DNA from: Vibrio sp. ED004
GTDB lineage: Bacteria > Pseudomonadota > Gammaproteobacteria > Enterobacterales > Vibrionaceae
DNA length: 64,000 nt
NCBI RefSeq assembly: GCF_023206395.1
Contig: NZ_CP066150.1
Coordinates: 124,001 to 188,000, forward strand
Reading direction: 5' to 3'
Below are positions 16,942-26,588 of the stretch, in pieces. A program made the translations under genes and the position numbers. The notes under the pieces are model-generated. The model made no database searches, was not told the origin of the DNA, and saw nothing but the letters and a program-made list of their open reading frames with translations. Position 1 is the first letter of the stretch; every line of letters begins with the position of its first letter.

Positions 16942-19482
16942 ATGATTCGTATAAATACCTGTGCTGCGAGTATCGCTCTAGCGCTATCTGGTACAGCATT
17001 AGCTGCTCCAACCGCACCTAGCATTGACATGTATGGTTCCAACAACCTGCAATTTTCTAAAATTGAACTCGCGATGGAAACCACTTCTGGCTACAACCAG
17101 ATGGTGAAATATCACGACAAAGCAAAGGTCGACGTTAAATTTAACCAATGGAGCGGTACGTCAGGAAACACGTACAACATCTACTTTGATGGCGTTAAAG
17201 TGGCAACAGGCCCAATCACTGGTAGCCAAACCACGGCTTCATTCGAATACGGCCAAGGTGGCTTATTTGAGATGGAAATTGAAGCATGTGACGAAACAGG
17301 TTGTAGCAAGAGCGCACCAGCTCAGATCACAATCGCTGATACTGACGGCTCACACTTAGCGCCACTTGCGATGAACGTAGCTCCAAACAACAAGTCATAC
17401 AATACAGACCCTAACACGGTAGTAGGTACTTACTTTGTTGAGTGGGGTATTTACGGCCGTGATTACACCGTTGATAACCTGCCCGCTGACAACTTGACCC
17501 ATATCCTTTATGGCTTCATCCCGATTTGTGGTCCGAACGAATCCGTAAAATCAGTAGGTGGTAACAGCTACAACGCACTCATGACAGCTTGTCAAGGTGT
17601 TAACGATTACGAAGTAGTGATTCATGACCCTTGGGCGGCTTTCCAGAAGAGTTTCCCTCAAGCCGGTCACGAATACAGCTCACCAATCAAGGGTAACTAC
17701 GCGATGATGATGGCGCTTAAACAGCGCAATCCAGACTTGAAAATCATCCCATCAATTGGTGGTTGGACATTGTCTGACCCGTTCTTCGATTTCACTACAA
17801 AAGCGAACCGCGACACGTTCGTTGCATCGGTTAAGAAATTCCTCAACACATGGAAATTCTACGACGGTGTGGATATCGATTGGGAATTCCCTGGTGGAGG
17901 CGGTGCAGCTCCCGACCTTGGTGACCCTGTAAATGATGGCCCTGCTTACATTGCACTGATGGCAGAGCTGCGCGTGATGTTAGATGAGCTAGAAGCTGAA
18001 AACGGTCGTACTTACGAGCTGACTTCTGCGATTGGTGTCGGTCACGATAAAATTGAAGACGTGAACTACGGTGATGCTATCCAGTACATGGATTACATAT
18101 TCGCAATGACTTACGACTTCTACGGCGGTTGGAACAACGTGTTAGGTCACCAAACAGCACTGAACTGCGGTAACTTCATGCGTCCTGGTCAATGTGACGG
18201 TACAGGGCTTGATGAAAATGGCGAACCATACACTGGCTCAGCTTACACCACAGACAACGGCATCCAATTGCTGCTTGAGCAAGGCGTTCCAGCGAACAAA
18301 CTTGTAGTAGGTACCGCGATGTACGGTCGTGGTTGGGAAGGCGTATTACCTTCATCACTCACCGATCCTAGCGACCCAATGACAGGCATTGGTAACGGCA
18401 AACTGAAAGGCAGTTCTGCACAAGGTGTTTGGGAAGATGGCGTTATCGACTACAAGGGCATTAAGGCGAACATGCTTGGAGCGAACAACCAAGGCATCAA
18501 CGGCTTCGAATATGGCTACGACGAAATGGCAGAAGCGCCATACGTTTGGAACCGTACTTCTGGTCAGCTGATCACGTTTGATGATGACCGCTCAGTTAAA
18601 GCAAAAGGCGCGTACGTGCGTAGCCTTGGCCTTGCGGGTCTATTCTCTTGGGAAATTGATGCAGACAACGGCGACATCCTGAATGCGATGCATGAAGGTC
18701 TTGCGGGCGGTACGACAGATCCTGTCAACCGTAAACCAACGGCTGCTGCAGGTGCCGATCAATCAGTTGAAGGTCCAGCTTCTGTTTCTCTAGATGGCAG
18801 CACTTCAAAAGACAGTGACGGTACAATCGCTAGCTACGCTTGGTCACAAGTGAGCGGTCCAGCCGTAACACTGGCTAATGCTAATGCGTCTATTGCAAGC
18901 TTCGATGTTGTGGAAGTCGCACAACAAGAGACTCTAACATTCAGCCTAACCGTAACAGACAACGAAGGCGCAACGTCAACAGACACGGTTGTTGTAACAG
19001 TAAATCCTAAAGACACAGGACCAGTTAACACAGCTCCGATAGCAGTGGTTACGGCTCCGGCTGAAGTCAATGCGGGTGACGTTGTTGTGGTTGATGCGTC
19101 AGCGTCTAGCGATGCGGATCAAGACACATTAACCTTCGCTTGGGATGTACCTGCTGGTATTGATGCAACGGTTCAAGGTTCTTCAGTGAGCTTTGTCGCA
19201 GCGGAATACACGCAAGACACAGTACTGAACTTCTCTGTAACCGTTAGCGATGGCACTGATACATCGGTAGCCGTTACTTCAGTGAAAGTTCTTAAGAAAA
19301 CCACAGGTGGCGGTACGTGTACTAACGCTTGGGATTCAAGTGCAATCTACACTGGCGGCGATCAAGTGACTCAAGTTGGTAAGGTTTGGGAAGCGAAATG
19401 GTGGACAACAGGCGAAGATCCAACAACAACAGGTCAATGGGGCGTGTGGAAAGAGATCGGCCCAGCAAACTGTGCTAACTAA
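16942..19482 (+). CDS. chiA: Secreted GH18 chitinase A
   Basis: 846 residues, the size of Vibrio ChiA (about 850). Order of parts: signal peptide cleaved after ALA-A (residue about 22); ChitinaseA_N all-beta domain (to about 130); GH18 barrel from about 155 to 590 with SIGGWT and the catalytic DGVDIDWEF, whose Glu falls at residue 315 as in V. harveyi ChiA; then two PKD/Ig-like domains (about 600-690 and 695-785); and a C-terminal CBM5/12 chitin-binding module (AWDSSAIYTGGDQVTQVGKV). Known role: processive cleavage of chitin to chitobiose outside the cell. nagB at 38.7 kb handles the final sugar. Own promoter and strong terminator. Confidence 0.95.
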   Translation: MIRINTCAASIALALSGTALAAPTAPSIDMYGSNNLQFSKIELAMETTSGYNQMVKYHDKAKVDVKFNQWSGTSGNTYNIYFDGVKVATGPITGSQTTASFEYGQGGLFEMEIEACDETGCSKSAPAQITIADTDGSHLAPLAMNVAPNNKSYNTDPNTVVGTYFVEWGIYGRDYTVDNLPADNLTHILYGFIPICGPNESVKSVGGNSYNALMTACQGVNDYEVVIHDPWAAFQKSFPQAGHEYSSPIKGNYAMMMALKQRNPDLKIIPSIGGWTLSDPFFDFTTKANRDTFVASVKKFLNTWKFYDGVDIDWEFPGGGGAAPDLGDPVNDGPAYIALMAELRVMLDELEAENGRTYELTSAIGVGHDKIEDVNYGDAIQYMDYIFAMTYDFYGGWNNVLGHQTALNCGNFMRPGQCDGTGLDENGEPYTGSAYTTDNGIQLLLEQGVPANKLVVGTAMYGRGWEGVLPSSLTDPSDPMTGIGNGKLKGSSAQGVWEDGVIDYKGIKANMLGANNQGINGFEYGYDEMAEAPYVWNRTSGQLITFDDDRSVKAKGAYVRSLGLAGLFSWEIDADNGDILNAMHEGLAGGTTDPVNRKPTAAAGADQSVEGPASVSLDGSTSKDSDGTIASYAWSQVSGPAVTLANANASIASFDVVEVAQQETLTFSLTVTDNEGATSTDTVVVTVNPKDTGPVNTAPIAVVTAPAEVNAGDVVVVDASASSDADQDTLTFAWDVPAGIDATVQGSSVSFVAAEYTQDTVLNFSVTVSDGTDTSVAVTSVKVLKKTTGGGTCTNAWDSSAIYTGGDQVTQVGKVWEAKWWTTGEDPTTTGQWGVWKEIGPANCAN

Positions 19483-19534
19483 AAAATAGCATTTAGTTAA
19501 ACACTAGCTAAGAATCAACTAAACACCTAAAAGC

Positions 19535-19573
19535 AAAGGCCAACCAGATAATGTCTGGTTGGCCTTTTTATTT
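19535..19573 (+). terminator. Terminator after chiA
   Basis: A 14-bp perfect stem AAAGGCCAACCAGA / TCTGGTTGGCCTTT with a 5-nt loop and trailing Ts. Confidence 0.92.
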
Positions 19574-19638
19574 ATATTTTCTGAGCTTTGAGCTTACGAT
19601 TTTTTTACTGGCATCCTTCTGACTTGCGATCGTTGGAC

Positions 19639-20487
19639 TTAGCCAATTAAGTTATCAAAACTCTCGAATACTTGTGGGCACTTCATCACTCGGCCGTGGC
19701 CTTGGCCTTGAGTGGCAATCAAGGTAACGCGACCCATTTCATTCGCCGCACGCTGAGACACATCAAACTTAGTAAACTTATCTTGTTCATCATGAACAAT
19801 GATCGTTTGAGACTCACGAAGTGCTAGCTTGCCATAGGGATCAACAGATTGAATTGGGTAGTTAAACTGCTCTTCGACTTCCCCAACTACGGCCTCAAAC
19901 AGTTTCATCGAGTAACCAGAACGCGCAACGCTGCCGAAAAGGTTTTCTAGATAATCAAGTACAGGTGCAATCAGCAATAATGGCTTGTTTTCTAATTTAA
20001 TGTGCTTACATTCCAACGCGGAAGCTGTACCCATGCTGTGACCGACCAAACCTGCCACTTCACCCACCGAATCGAGAATAGCTTCAAGGCCATTCACAAA
20101 CGCTGGGATATGGCCATGTACACCATCACTGCCACCATGAGCCGGATGGTCGTAAGCCAGAGCAGTAAAGCCTTTCGCGGCAATATGCTCCATTAAAGGG
20201 AAAAACTGACTCGCGGTACCAGACCAACCATGAGTCAGAATCCAAACTGGACCCGTGCCCAAAGAATAGGTTTTTAAAACCCCATCGCGGCCTTTGATTT
20301 CACCCTTGATAAGTCCTTGGGGATCGGCATTTTTTTGCTCAGTACGCATTGGAGTCAGCAGTAATTTGCGCGCAGTCTTCTTCGCATGACTCGGCGCTAA
20401 AATGTAGTGCAGATTGGTGGTTGCACCAATTAGGCTACGCTTGAAGCTGAACTTGTTCGATGTATTAAAGTAAATTTTGTCACTCAT
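19639..20487 (-). CDS. Alpha/beta hydrolase
   Basis: 282 residues. Oxyanion segment LTHGWSGTASQF, nucleophile elbow GHSMG (Ser near residue 144), an acid in HDEQDKFT and the catalytic His in QGHGRVM, so the triad is complete. The substrate is unknown. I start at ATG 20487 (MSDKIYF) with AAGGAACGGTC upstream; the longer frame from 20508 lacks a site. It lies downstream of, and in the same direction as, a TetR regulator gene, which may control it. Confidence 0.85.
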   Translation of the reverse strand: MSDKIYFNTSNKFSFKRSLIGATTNLHYILAPSHAKKTARKLLLTPMRTEQKNADPQGLIKGEIKGRDGVLKTYSLGTGPVWILTHGWSGTASQFFPLMEHIAAKGFTALAYDHPAHGGSDGVHGHIPAFVNGLEAILDSVGEVAGLVGHSMGTASALECKHIKLENKPLLLIAPVLDYLENLFGSVARSGYSMKLFEAVVGEVEEQFNYPIQSVDPYGKLALRESQTIIVHDEQDKFTKFDVSQRAANEMGRVTLIATQGQGHGRVMKCPQVFESFDNLIG

Positions 20488-20622
20488 GACCGTTCCTTGT
20501 ATCGCCATTAACTATGGCGGATAGCGCTCGGCCCTAAAAATCGAACGACCGTGCTATTTGTTGATATAAAAAATGATGCTACTGCAGACCACCATTTCTC
20601 TCAAAATTGCTCTTAGATACGC

Positions 20623-21216
20623 TTAAACTACTTTCCAGCTGGCAATTAAGCGCTCTACACCACTCCAAAAATGGGTATGGCTCGCTTGTTGGCCTCGCAA
20701 TGAGTAGAACAGGTTTGCACTCAAATAGAGACCGTATAACTCGAAGGTGGCTTGTTTAGGATCTAAATCAGCTCTGAACTGCTTGCTCTCAACTGCTTTC
20801 GTTACCTGAATGGTCAAGTAATCAATCCACACTGAAATAGTTTTCTGCAGTGACTTTTGGATCACAGAGGTTTCGCTGCCTGCATCTTTCCATGCATCAA
20901 TAAACATGCAACTGCCTTGGAATGAGTGATTCCAACCCAACCAATTGTCGAGCAGCTGTTTTAATTTCGCTTCAATATCACCATCTCCCAGCTCTCTTGC
21001 GGGAATAATGACTCTTTCAGTGAATATGGCGTTGGAATATTCAAGTACAGAGAGTTGCAAGTTCTCTTTAGAGTTGAAGTGAGCAAACAAGCCACTCTTC
21101 GACATGCCGCATTGCTTGGCTAACTCACCAATCGTCAAACTCTCAAGCCCATTTTCACTCGCAAGCGCGAATGCGTGGCTCAAAATATACTCTTTGGTTA
21201 TCTTTCCTTTGCTCAT
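20623..21216 (-). CDS. TetR family transcriptional regulator
   Basis: 197 residues. The N-terminal helix-turn-helix (LTIGELAKQCGMSKSGLFAHFNSKENL, residues 24-50) is typical TetR. The C-terminal ligand domain resembles the TetR_C group with WLGWNHSFQGSCMFIDAW. Likely a local repressor; the hydrolase 136 bases downstream on the same strand is the nearest candidate target. Ligand unknown. Confidence 0.88.
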   Translation of the reverse strand: MSKGKITKEYILSHAFALASENGLESLTIGELAKQCGMSKSGLFAHFNSKENLQLSVLEYSNAIFTERVIIPARELGDGDIEAKLKQLLDNWLGWNHSFQGSCMFIDAWKDAGSETSVIQKSLQKTISVWIDYLTIQVTKAVESKQFRADLDPKQATFELYGLYLSANLFYSLRGQQASHTHFWSGVERLIASWKVV

Positions 21217-21313
21217 TATTCACCAATGATAAATCTGATACATTATTTTTAGCACGTTCGTTCTTTTTTTCAAGATTTTTTACTTAACCCTTGGTATTCA
21301 TTTTGTCTTATCT

Positions 21314-21579
21314 AGGGCGTGTTGACCTTTCGTGGTAAAATTTTGTTCGAGATAAAAGCGTTTTAATCGCGGCGAGGGGGAAGTAGCCTAGTCATTCTAA
21401 GCAAATCCCCCTCAACAAAGAGTAAAACGCTTTTAGCCGAACCCTTCGGGCAGCGTTTGCTGGTCATTTCTACTGCGTTATCGGCCTTTCATGTAGGCTA
21501 GCTACACATCAAAGCCTCTGCCTTGTAGACATACCCAGCAATTCGCTGCAAAAATCAGCTCGAAAGGTCCACATGCCCT
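21314..21579. repeat. MITE-like repeat with 19-bp terminal inverted repeats
   Basis: The left end AGGGCGTGTTGACCTTTCG and the right end CGAAAGGTCCACATGCCCT are inverted copies (17 of 19 matching). Inside, AAGCGTTTTAATCGC (21357) and GTAAAACGCTTTT (21422) form a second hairpin, and GGGGGA / TCCCCC another. The 266-base unit has no gene, as expected for a non-autonomous palindromic element. It fills the space between the TetR gene and the transporter at 21.6 kb. Confidence 0.7.
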
Positions 21580-21643
21580 GATAACTGTGGAAAAATGCGA
21601 CAGTATTCAAAGGAAATTGAAATCGACTAACAAAGGAAGAAGA

Positions 21644-22600
21644 ATGAACACACTTTGGGAACAGTTTGCGTTTTCGGCGTCAGTAACAGGCCCTATCTGT
21701 TTAATGCTGTTTCTTGGTGTGATGCTCAAGCGAATCGGCTTAATCAATGACAATTTCATTGATGTCGCATCTAAGGTCGTATTTCAAGTCACCCTACCCG
21801 CGATGCTATTCCTAAGTATTGTTCAATCGAATCACAACTTTTCAGCCAGTAGCGCTTTAGTTGCCTTTGGCGTCATCGCTAACTTTGCCTTTTTCTTGTT
21901 CACGATTTTCTCAACCAAGTTGGTATTCAAAGGTTCGAAAGATCAAGGTGTGATTGTCCAAGGTGGGTTTCGCGCTAATACTGCGATCATCGGCCTCGCC
22001 TATGTGGCTAATATCTATGGCAACCAAGGCGTGGCATTGGCGGCTATCTATGTCGCATCCCTAACCGTGCTGTACAACATTCAAGCCGTAATTGCACTGA
22101 CACCAAAAGGGGAAGACACAGGCGCGAAAGCGATCAAAGTAATCGCTAAGTCGATTACCAGGAACCCATTGATCATCGCTATTTTCTTAGCGGTCGTCTT
22201 CTATGCACTTTCGATTCCTATCCCCAAAATGGTGACTGACGCTGGTCAATACTTTGCCAACATGACGTTGCCTTTGGCTCTGCTGTGTACCGGCGGGTCA
22301 CTAGATATCAGCTCACTCAAACAAGAAAAATTGTCGACGTGGTTCGCCTCTAGCTACAAGTTAATTGCCTCACCGTTACTGATTACACTGGCTGCTGGAT
22401 GCTTAGGGTTTGAAGGGCTCGATCTCGGGCTAATCTTCTTAATGAGCGCGGCACCAACAGCGGCAGCAAGCTACGTTATGGCTCGTGCGATGGGAGGAAA
22501 CTCAACACTGGCAGCTAACATCATCGCGCTTACCACTGTTGTTTCTCTTACCACTTGTACACTCGGTATTTTTGTACTTACTGCAATGGATTTAATATAG
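21644..22600 (+). CDS. AEC family transporter (auxin efflux carrier type)
   Basis: 318 residues with ten hydrophobic helices. It begins with the family pattern PICLMLFLGVMLKRIGLIND and has the duplicated 5+5 layout, with GGFRANTAIIGLAY in the first half and SAAPTAAASYVMARAMGG in the second. Members export or exchange small carboxylates such as malate; the substrate here is not visible. I use the ATG at 21644 with AAAGGAAGAAG upstream; the upstream GTG at 21587 is less likely. The MITE ends about 65 bases before the start and may carry or disturb the promoter. Confidence 0.85.
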   Translation: MNTLWEQFAFSASVTGPICLMLFLGVMLKRIGLINDNFIDVASKVVFQVTLPAMLFLSIVQSNHNFSASSALVAFGVIANFAFFLFTIFSTKLVFKGSKDQGVIVQGGFRANTAIIGLAYVANIYGNQGVALAAIYVASLTVLYNIQAVIALTPKGEDTGAKAIKVIAKSITRNPLIIAIFLAVVFYALSIPIPKMVTDAGQYFANMTLPLALLCTGGSLDISSLKQEKLSTWFASSYKLIASPLLITLAAGCLGFEGLDLGLIFLMSAAPTAAASYVMARAMGGNSTLAANIIALTTVVSLTTCTLGIFVLTAMDLI

Positions 22601-22723
22601 CTGCGACAGGCTTCAAAAAACCGACACAAGCCTTAAAACAAAGGTCATAAGCCTTGATTTAGGACTAACTGGTTGGGCATAAAGACTGCTAGATTTCGTA
22701 AAAATTTTACTAAGAGATCTGAT

Positions 22724-23764
22724 ATGTCTTCCGTTCAACATACGCCTTCACAACACATCGCTAGTATCGAATTAGGCCGAGTGATTGCTATCTTGGCGAT
22801 CATTGGTTTACACGGCCAAATGGCGCTCACTTATTGGCAAATAGATGAAGTGCCTTGGATCGGTTATGTGCTCAATCAAACTGCCCGTTTTGCGGTTCCT
22901 CTTTTCTTCTTAATTTCCGGTTATCTTATTCAGCCCAAGCTGATTGCATCCCCGTGGGAAACCGTCATTAATTACTCGAAACCACTGCTTAAAGTTTGGT
23001 TGGCATGGAGCATCATTTGCTTAATGATGCCGTTCAACCTCGCGAAGGTAGAAGAGTTTGGCTATCTAGGTGAGCGCGAAGGCTATTGGGGTTTCTTAAT
23101 GAACACGCCACTTAACTCTTTCTTAGAGGGCGGTTTGGTGCATTTATGGTTCATTCCAGCTCTGGTGTGTGCTGTGTTGATCATAGCTCTATTGGTTGAA
23201 ATGAAGCTCAACAAGCTTCTATTGCCGCTCGCTATTGCGCTGTATGGCTATGGTGTTTTGGCAGGAAGCTACGCAACACTAACCGGATTAGAAGCCCCCT
23301 TCTTCACGCGTAATGGTCCGTTCTTTAGCACTTTGCTCGTTACCGCTGGTTTTCTGATTCGCCAACACCAATGGCAACTATCATCAGCAAAAGCGTTGGG
23401 CTTACTCGCAGTAGGAATGATCATTCACTTTTCAGAAGCAGCATGGTTAAGCCAATTTGATATCGCCTTTAATATTCACGATTTCTTGTTTGGTACAGCT
23501 TTGTGGGGGATTGGTGTTTTCATGTGGCTCTTAGCTAACCCAAATATGGGTAACTACGCTTGGGTTCGTGCCATTTCTAATCGCATGCTAGGTATCTACG
23601 TTTGCCACTTACTGATCATTATCTTGCTCTTCAATGTCTGTGGAATCTTCGGCATTACAGAACTAGCAAAAGACATTACGGTATTTTTTGGCACCGTATT
23701 GCTGAGCTTCGCTTTGGTCGTTGGTATCGAAAAAACACCACTACGACGCTTACTGCTTCGTTAG
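22724..23764 (+). CDS. Acyltransferase 3 family membrane protein
   Basis: 346 residues with about ten membrane helices. IELGRVIAILAIIGLHG near the N-terminus carries the family's His (acyl-transfer site), and FAVPLFFLISGYL is the second family block. Related proteins O-acetylate envelope glycans; WecH is one such. The partner glycan here is unknown. Start chosen at ATG 22724 after AAGAGATCTG; 124 bases separate it from the AEC gene. A strong bidirectional terminator follows. Confidence 0.82.
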   Translation: MSSVQHTPSQHIASIELGRVIAILAIIGLHGQMALTYWQIDEVPWIGYVLNQTARFAVPLFFLISGYLIQPKLIASPWETVINYSKPLLKVWLAWSIICLMMPFNLAKVEEFGYLGEREGYWGFLMNTPLNSFLEGGLVHLWFIPALVCAVLIIALLVEMKLNKLLLPLAIALYGYGVLAGSYATLTGLEAPFFTRNGPFFSTLLVTAGFLIRQHQWQLSSAKALGLLAVGMIIHFSEAAWLSQFDIAFNIHDFLFGTALWGIGVFMWLLANPNMGNYAWVRAISNRMLGIYVCHLLIIILLFNVCGIFGITELAKDITVFFGTVLLSFALVVGIEKTPLRRLLLR

Positions 23765-23812
23765 TATTTTCACCTAAAACTGTCGGTTAAATCAGTTTTA
23801 AAGAGCGACAAA

Positions 23813-23851
23813 AAATAAAGGCAAGATAACCCAGTTATCTTGCCTTTATTT
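23813..23851. terminator. 18-bp bidirectional terminator
   Basis: AAATAAAGGCAAGATAAC and GTTATCTTGCCTTTATTT are perfect complements with a 3-nt loop. It serves the acyltransferase gene and the convergent PTPS-family gene. Confidence 0.9.
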
Positions 23852-23890
23852 CATCATGTCAGTAGAGAGACGAGGTCACTCGTTGAAGTA

Positions 23891-24769
23891 TTATCGGAAC
23901 GCCATTGCGCCCTTGCCAACACCTTCATAAGCGACGATTTGTAGTGATTGGTTCTCTGCTAGGCTCGGTTCAACTTGGTCCGCAATATAGCCTGCAAGTA
24001 ACTCTACCGTGGTATCCGTTGGTAAGATTTCCGTTTCACTCTTGGCAATCGCTAGTTCAAATTCGCCTTGTGGCGCTGTGTAGCGGAAGCCATAGTGACT
24101 TTCATCATTAACACTGTTCGCGTGTTCACTCAGATTCAGTGAAGAAACCGAAACTTGGTCTTCTTTAGAGCCCAAGTAAATGTCTTCCCAGCGCTGAGCA
24201 AACGCCTGCTCGCGTTGTTCGTCACGCTGGCCATCAACCACAATTTCGACTGGAGAACGGTGGCCATGGGCGATGCGTTGGCAGTTGCCATCATGCTTTT
24301 TCAAACCATGGGTATAATGGTAGAACGCGCCATTAATGTTTTCATGGCGAAGGGTGATTTCTAACCCAGTAACGTTGCTTGGTAGGTTATTGCGAAGAAT
24401 GCCATAGACATGAGCAGTTACGCTCTCGATGGTGATCGCTTCAGCTTCAATTAAGCAATAAGCTTCATCAGGGCAATGTAGGTGAAGGCTCTTGTCACCG
24501 CGCAGTACATCAACCTTAGAGTAGCCAGCTTTACTCGCTTGAAGAACAATCGCAGCGCTTTGCATTGGCAGCAGTAAACGGTGATCAACGTGCTCATCAA
24601 CGAGCTGTTTGATCTGCTTTTTGACCTTGCTAAAATCCAGTACCATGCTCATTTCATTAAGTTCACCAGACATGGTGACATCTAAAATCCAACTATCTCC
24701 TACGACCCCTCTGCGTTCACAGATGTATGAAGAATCGATAACGGTAAGGTCTCTTACAAATAGGTTCAA
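23891..24769 (-). CDS. 6-pyruvoyl-tetrahydropterin synthase-like protein (tandem)
   Basis: 292 residues, twice the size of QueD, so a two-domain member of the 6-carboxy-tetrahydropterin synthase family. The N-terminal half keeps MVLDFSKVKKQI and DEHVDHRLLLP; the C-terminal half has GAFYHYTHGLKKHDGNCQRI and HGHRSPVEI, which supply His metal ligands. Enteric QueD acts in queuosine synthesis; for this longer Vibrio form the product is uncertain. The classical first zinc His after the N-terminal beta strand is not obvious. Single gene. Confidence 0.75.
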   Translation of the reverse strand: MNLFVRDLTVIDSSYICERRGVVGDSWILDVTMSGELNEMSMVLDFSKVKKQIKQLVDEHVDHRLLLPMQSAAIVLQASKAGYSKVDVLRGDKSLHLHCPDEAYCLIEAEAITIESVTAHVYGILRNNLPSNVTGLEITLRHENINGAFYHYTHGLKKHDGNCQRIAHGHRSPVEIVVDGQRDEQREQAFAQRWEDIYLGSKEDQVSVSSLNLSEHANSVNDESHYGFRYTAPQGEFELAIAKSETEILPTDTTVELLAGYIADQVEPSLAENQSLQIVAYEGVGKGAMAFR

Positions 24770-25000
24770 GTTGAACTCCTTAATACTTTAATGAGATACG
24801 GGAGGCTGAATAATGTTCAGCAGGCACTTCGTCTCATTGGTGTCTAGATAAAATAGGACGGGCAGGATGTTACAATGAGCTTATAAAGTCCACCTTTTTA
24901 CACCCTCTTCCGATAAAAGAACAAACTACATACAATTTCCGCTAAAACTTAGACCAGCACGATGTGAATAGCCATAAATCGAGTGAGGTTACCCAGTGCT

Positions 25001-25825
25001 TCACGACACATTTTGCTGTAACCAAAGACGCGGTGATACACCAGCAACATGTTGAAAAGCGCGAGAGAATCCTGAATAGCTATTGTAACCCACTTCATCA
25101 GCAACCCAGTTGATGGGCTTATTTTGCAATAACAGAGATTGAGCCACAGAGACTCGCCACTTTTGCACATAGTCACCCGGCGTCTCACCCACTTCTCGTT
25201 TGAATGCTTCAATAAACTGAGTGCGAGACATCGCAGCCAATGACGCCATTTCGGCAATCGAATAATGGCGAGCAGGTAATCGGTGGATAGCGGTCACCAC
25301 AGAAGCCAATCGTGGATGAGCAAGAGCCGAGAAAACGCCACTATCAATTTTCTGTTGTTCGATGAGGTGGCGGAAAATCAAAGCCATCAAGGCGTCACTC
25401 AACTTATCCATTAAGTACTGCTGCCCCGACGATTCTTGACTCGACTCGTAAGATAACACCTCAATCACTGGCATTAAGTTAGGTGCATCCTCAAACGGAA
25501 TCACTATCACGTCGGGCAATGCCGACAGTAAAGGGTTCATCTGCCCTGAACGATACTCGACGTTGGCACACACGACCTCCGCACCCTCTCCTACGCCTTC
25601 AATCGCATGCGGTGTGCTGTTTGGCAGATAAACAATGCAAGGCTGCGATAAAACCCTGTGTTCGGTGTGAGCGCTAGACAAGCTCAACTCCCCCGCGCTC
25701 AATACATGAAGGTGCCCCTCCTTACCTTGTTGCGCGTTAAATGACGACACGCCACACAGGTTTCCTGAATAGAAAACGCCAGTGCGTATCGAGAAATGTT
25801 CCATTAGTTGTGAAAGCAGATCCAT
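25001..25825 (-). CDS. AraC family transcriptional regulator
   Basis: 274 residues. An N-terminal cupin-type sensing domain (about 1-130) is followed by a C-terminal double helix-turn-helix: SIAEMASLAAMSRTQFIEAF and INWVADEVGYNSYSGFSRAF, ending in GVSPRLW. It is divergent from the YHS gene at 25936 with 110 bases between, a usual arrangement for a regulator and its target. The effector is unknown. Confidence 0.88.
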   Translation of the reverse strand: MDLLSQLMEHFSIRTGVFYSGNLCGVSSFNAQQGKEGHLHVLSAGELSLSSAHTEHRVLSQPCIVYLPNSTPHAIEGVGEGAEVVCANVEYRSGQMNPLLSALPDVIVIPFEDAPNLMPVIEVLSYESSQESSGQQYLMDKLSDALMALIFRHLIEQQKIDSGVFSALAHPRLASVVTAIHRLPARHYSIAEMASLAAMSRTQFIEAFKREVGETPGDYVQKWRVSVAQSLLLQNKPINWVADEVGYNSYSGFSRAFQHVAGVSPRLWLQQNVS

Positions 25826-25935
25826 GTATCCTCCGAACGATTCGCTTAGTTTTTAGTTCTTTTGTCCCTCTATAGACCGGACGACTGGGCTAAATTACTT
25901 CAAACAAGATAACCAACACTGACAAGGAACTTGAT

Positions 25936-26412
25936 ATGTCACACATGAAATCGACCAGTCAAAAAATCACTCTAGTAGCCGCATTGCTAGGAACCAGTTT
26001 TTCGTTAATGGCAGCAGACCTTGATATGAGTGTCGACAGCAATGATCTCGCGATTAAAGGTTATGACCCTGTCGCTTACTTTGCCGATGAAGGGCCAGTT
26101 AAAGGCACATCTGAATTCACAGCGACCTATAAGAATGCGATCTATAACTTTGCGAGCAGTGAAAACAGAGATAAATTCCGAGCCAATCCAGAAGCTTACG
26201 CACCTCAATATGGCGGGTACTGTGCCTTTGGAGTGGCAATGGGTAAGAAATTTGAAACCGATCCTCTCGCTTGGAAGTTAGAAGATGGGAAGTTGTATTT
26301 GAACTTAGACAAATCGGTTCAAAAACGCTGGCTAGAGAATACACAAGAGTTCATCCAAGACGCCAACACCAACTGGACCACCATCAAAACAGTAGAAGCC
26401 TATAAGCTGTAA
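25936..26412 (+). CDS. Periplasmic YHS-domain protein
   Basis: 158 residues with a signal peptide (cleavage after LMA, near residue 26) and a YHS domain: IKGYDPVAYF, YNFASSENRDKF, YGGYCAFGVA. YHS domains often bind metals. It is divergently paired with an AraC regulator and ends at a strong terminator. Likely AraC-controlled; role unknown. Confidence 0.85.
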   Translation: MSHMKSTSQKITLVAALLGTSFSLMAADLDMSVDSNDLAIKGYDPVAYFADEGPVKGTSEFTATYKNAIYNFASSENRDKFRANPEAYAPQYGGYCAFGVAMGKKFETDPLAWKLEDGKLYLNLDKSVQKRWLENTQEFIQDANTNWTTIKTVEAYKL

Positions 26413-26449
26413 GTTCTAGCCTACAGATCTTATCCATTGCCCATTAATA

Positions 26450-26481
26450 AAAACGGAAGCGACCGAACGCTTCCGTTTTCA
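26450..26481. terminator. Terminator after the YHS gene
   Basis: AAAACGGAAGCG / CGCTTCCGTTTT, a perfect 12-bp stem with a 6-nt loop. Confidence 0.9.
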
Positions 26482-26588
26482 TTTTAGCTTTTCAAAAATA
26501 GGTAAATACAAAGCGATTGGCAACGCGTACAAAGCCCATTTTTATTCTATACTCCTAGCAGATAAGCTTTTCTTTTTACGGAAGAATA

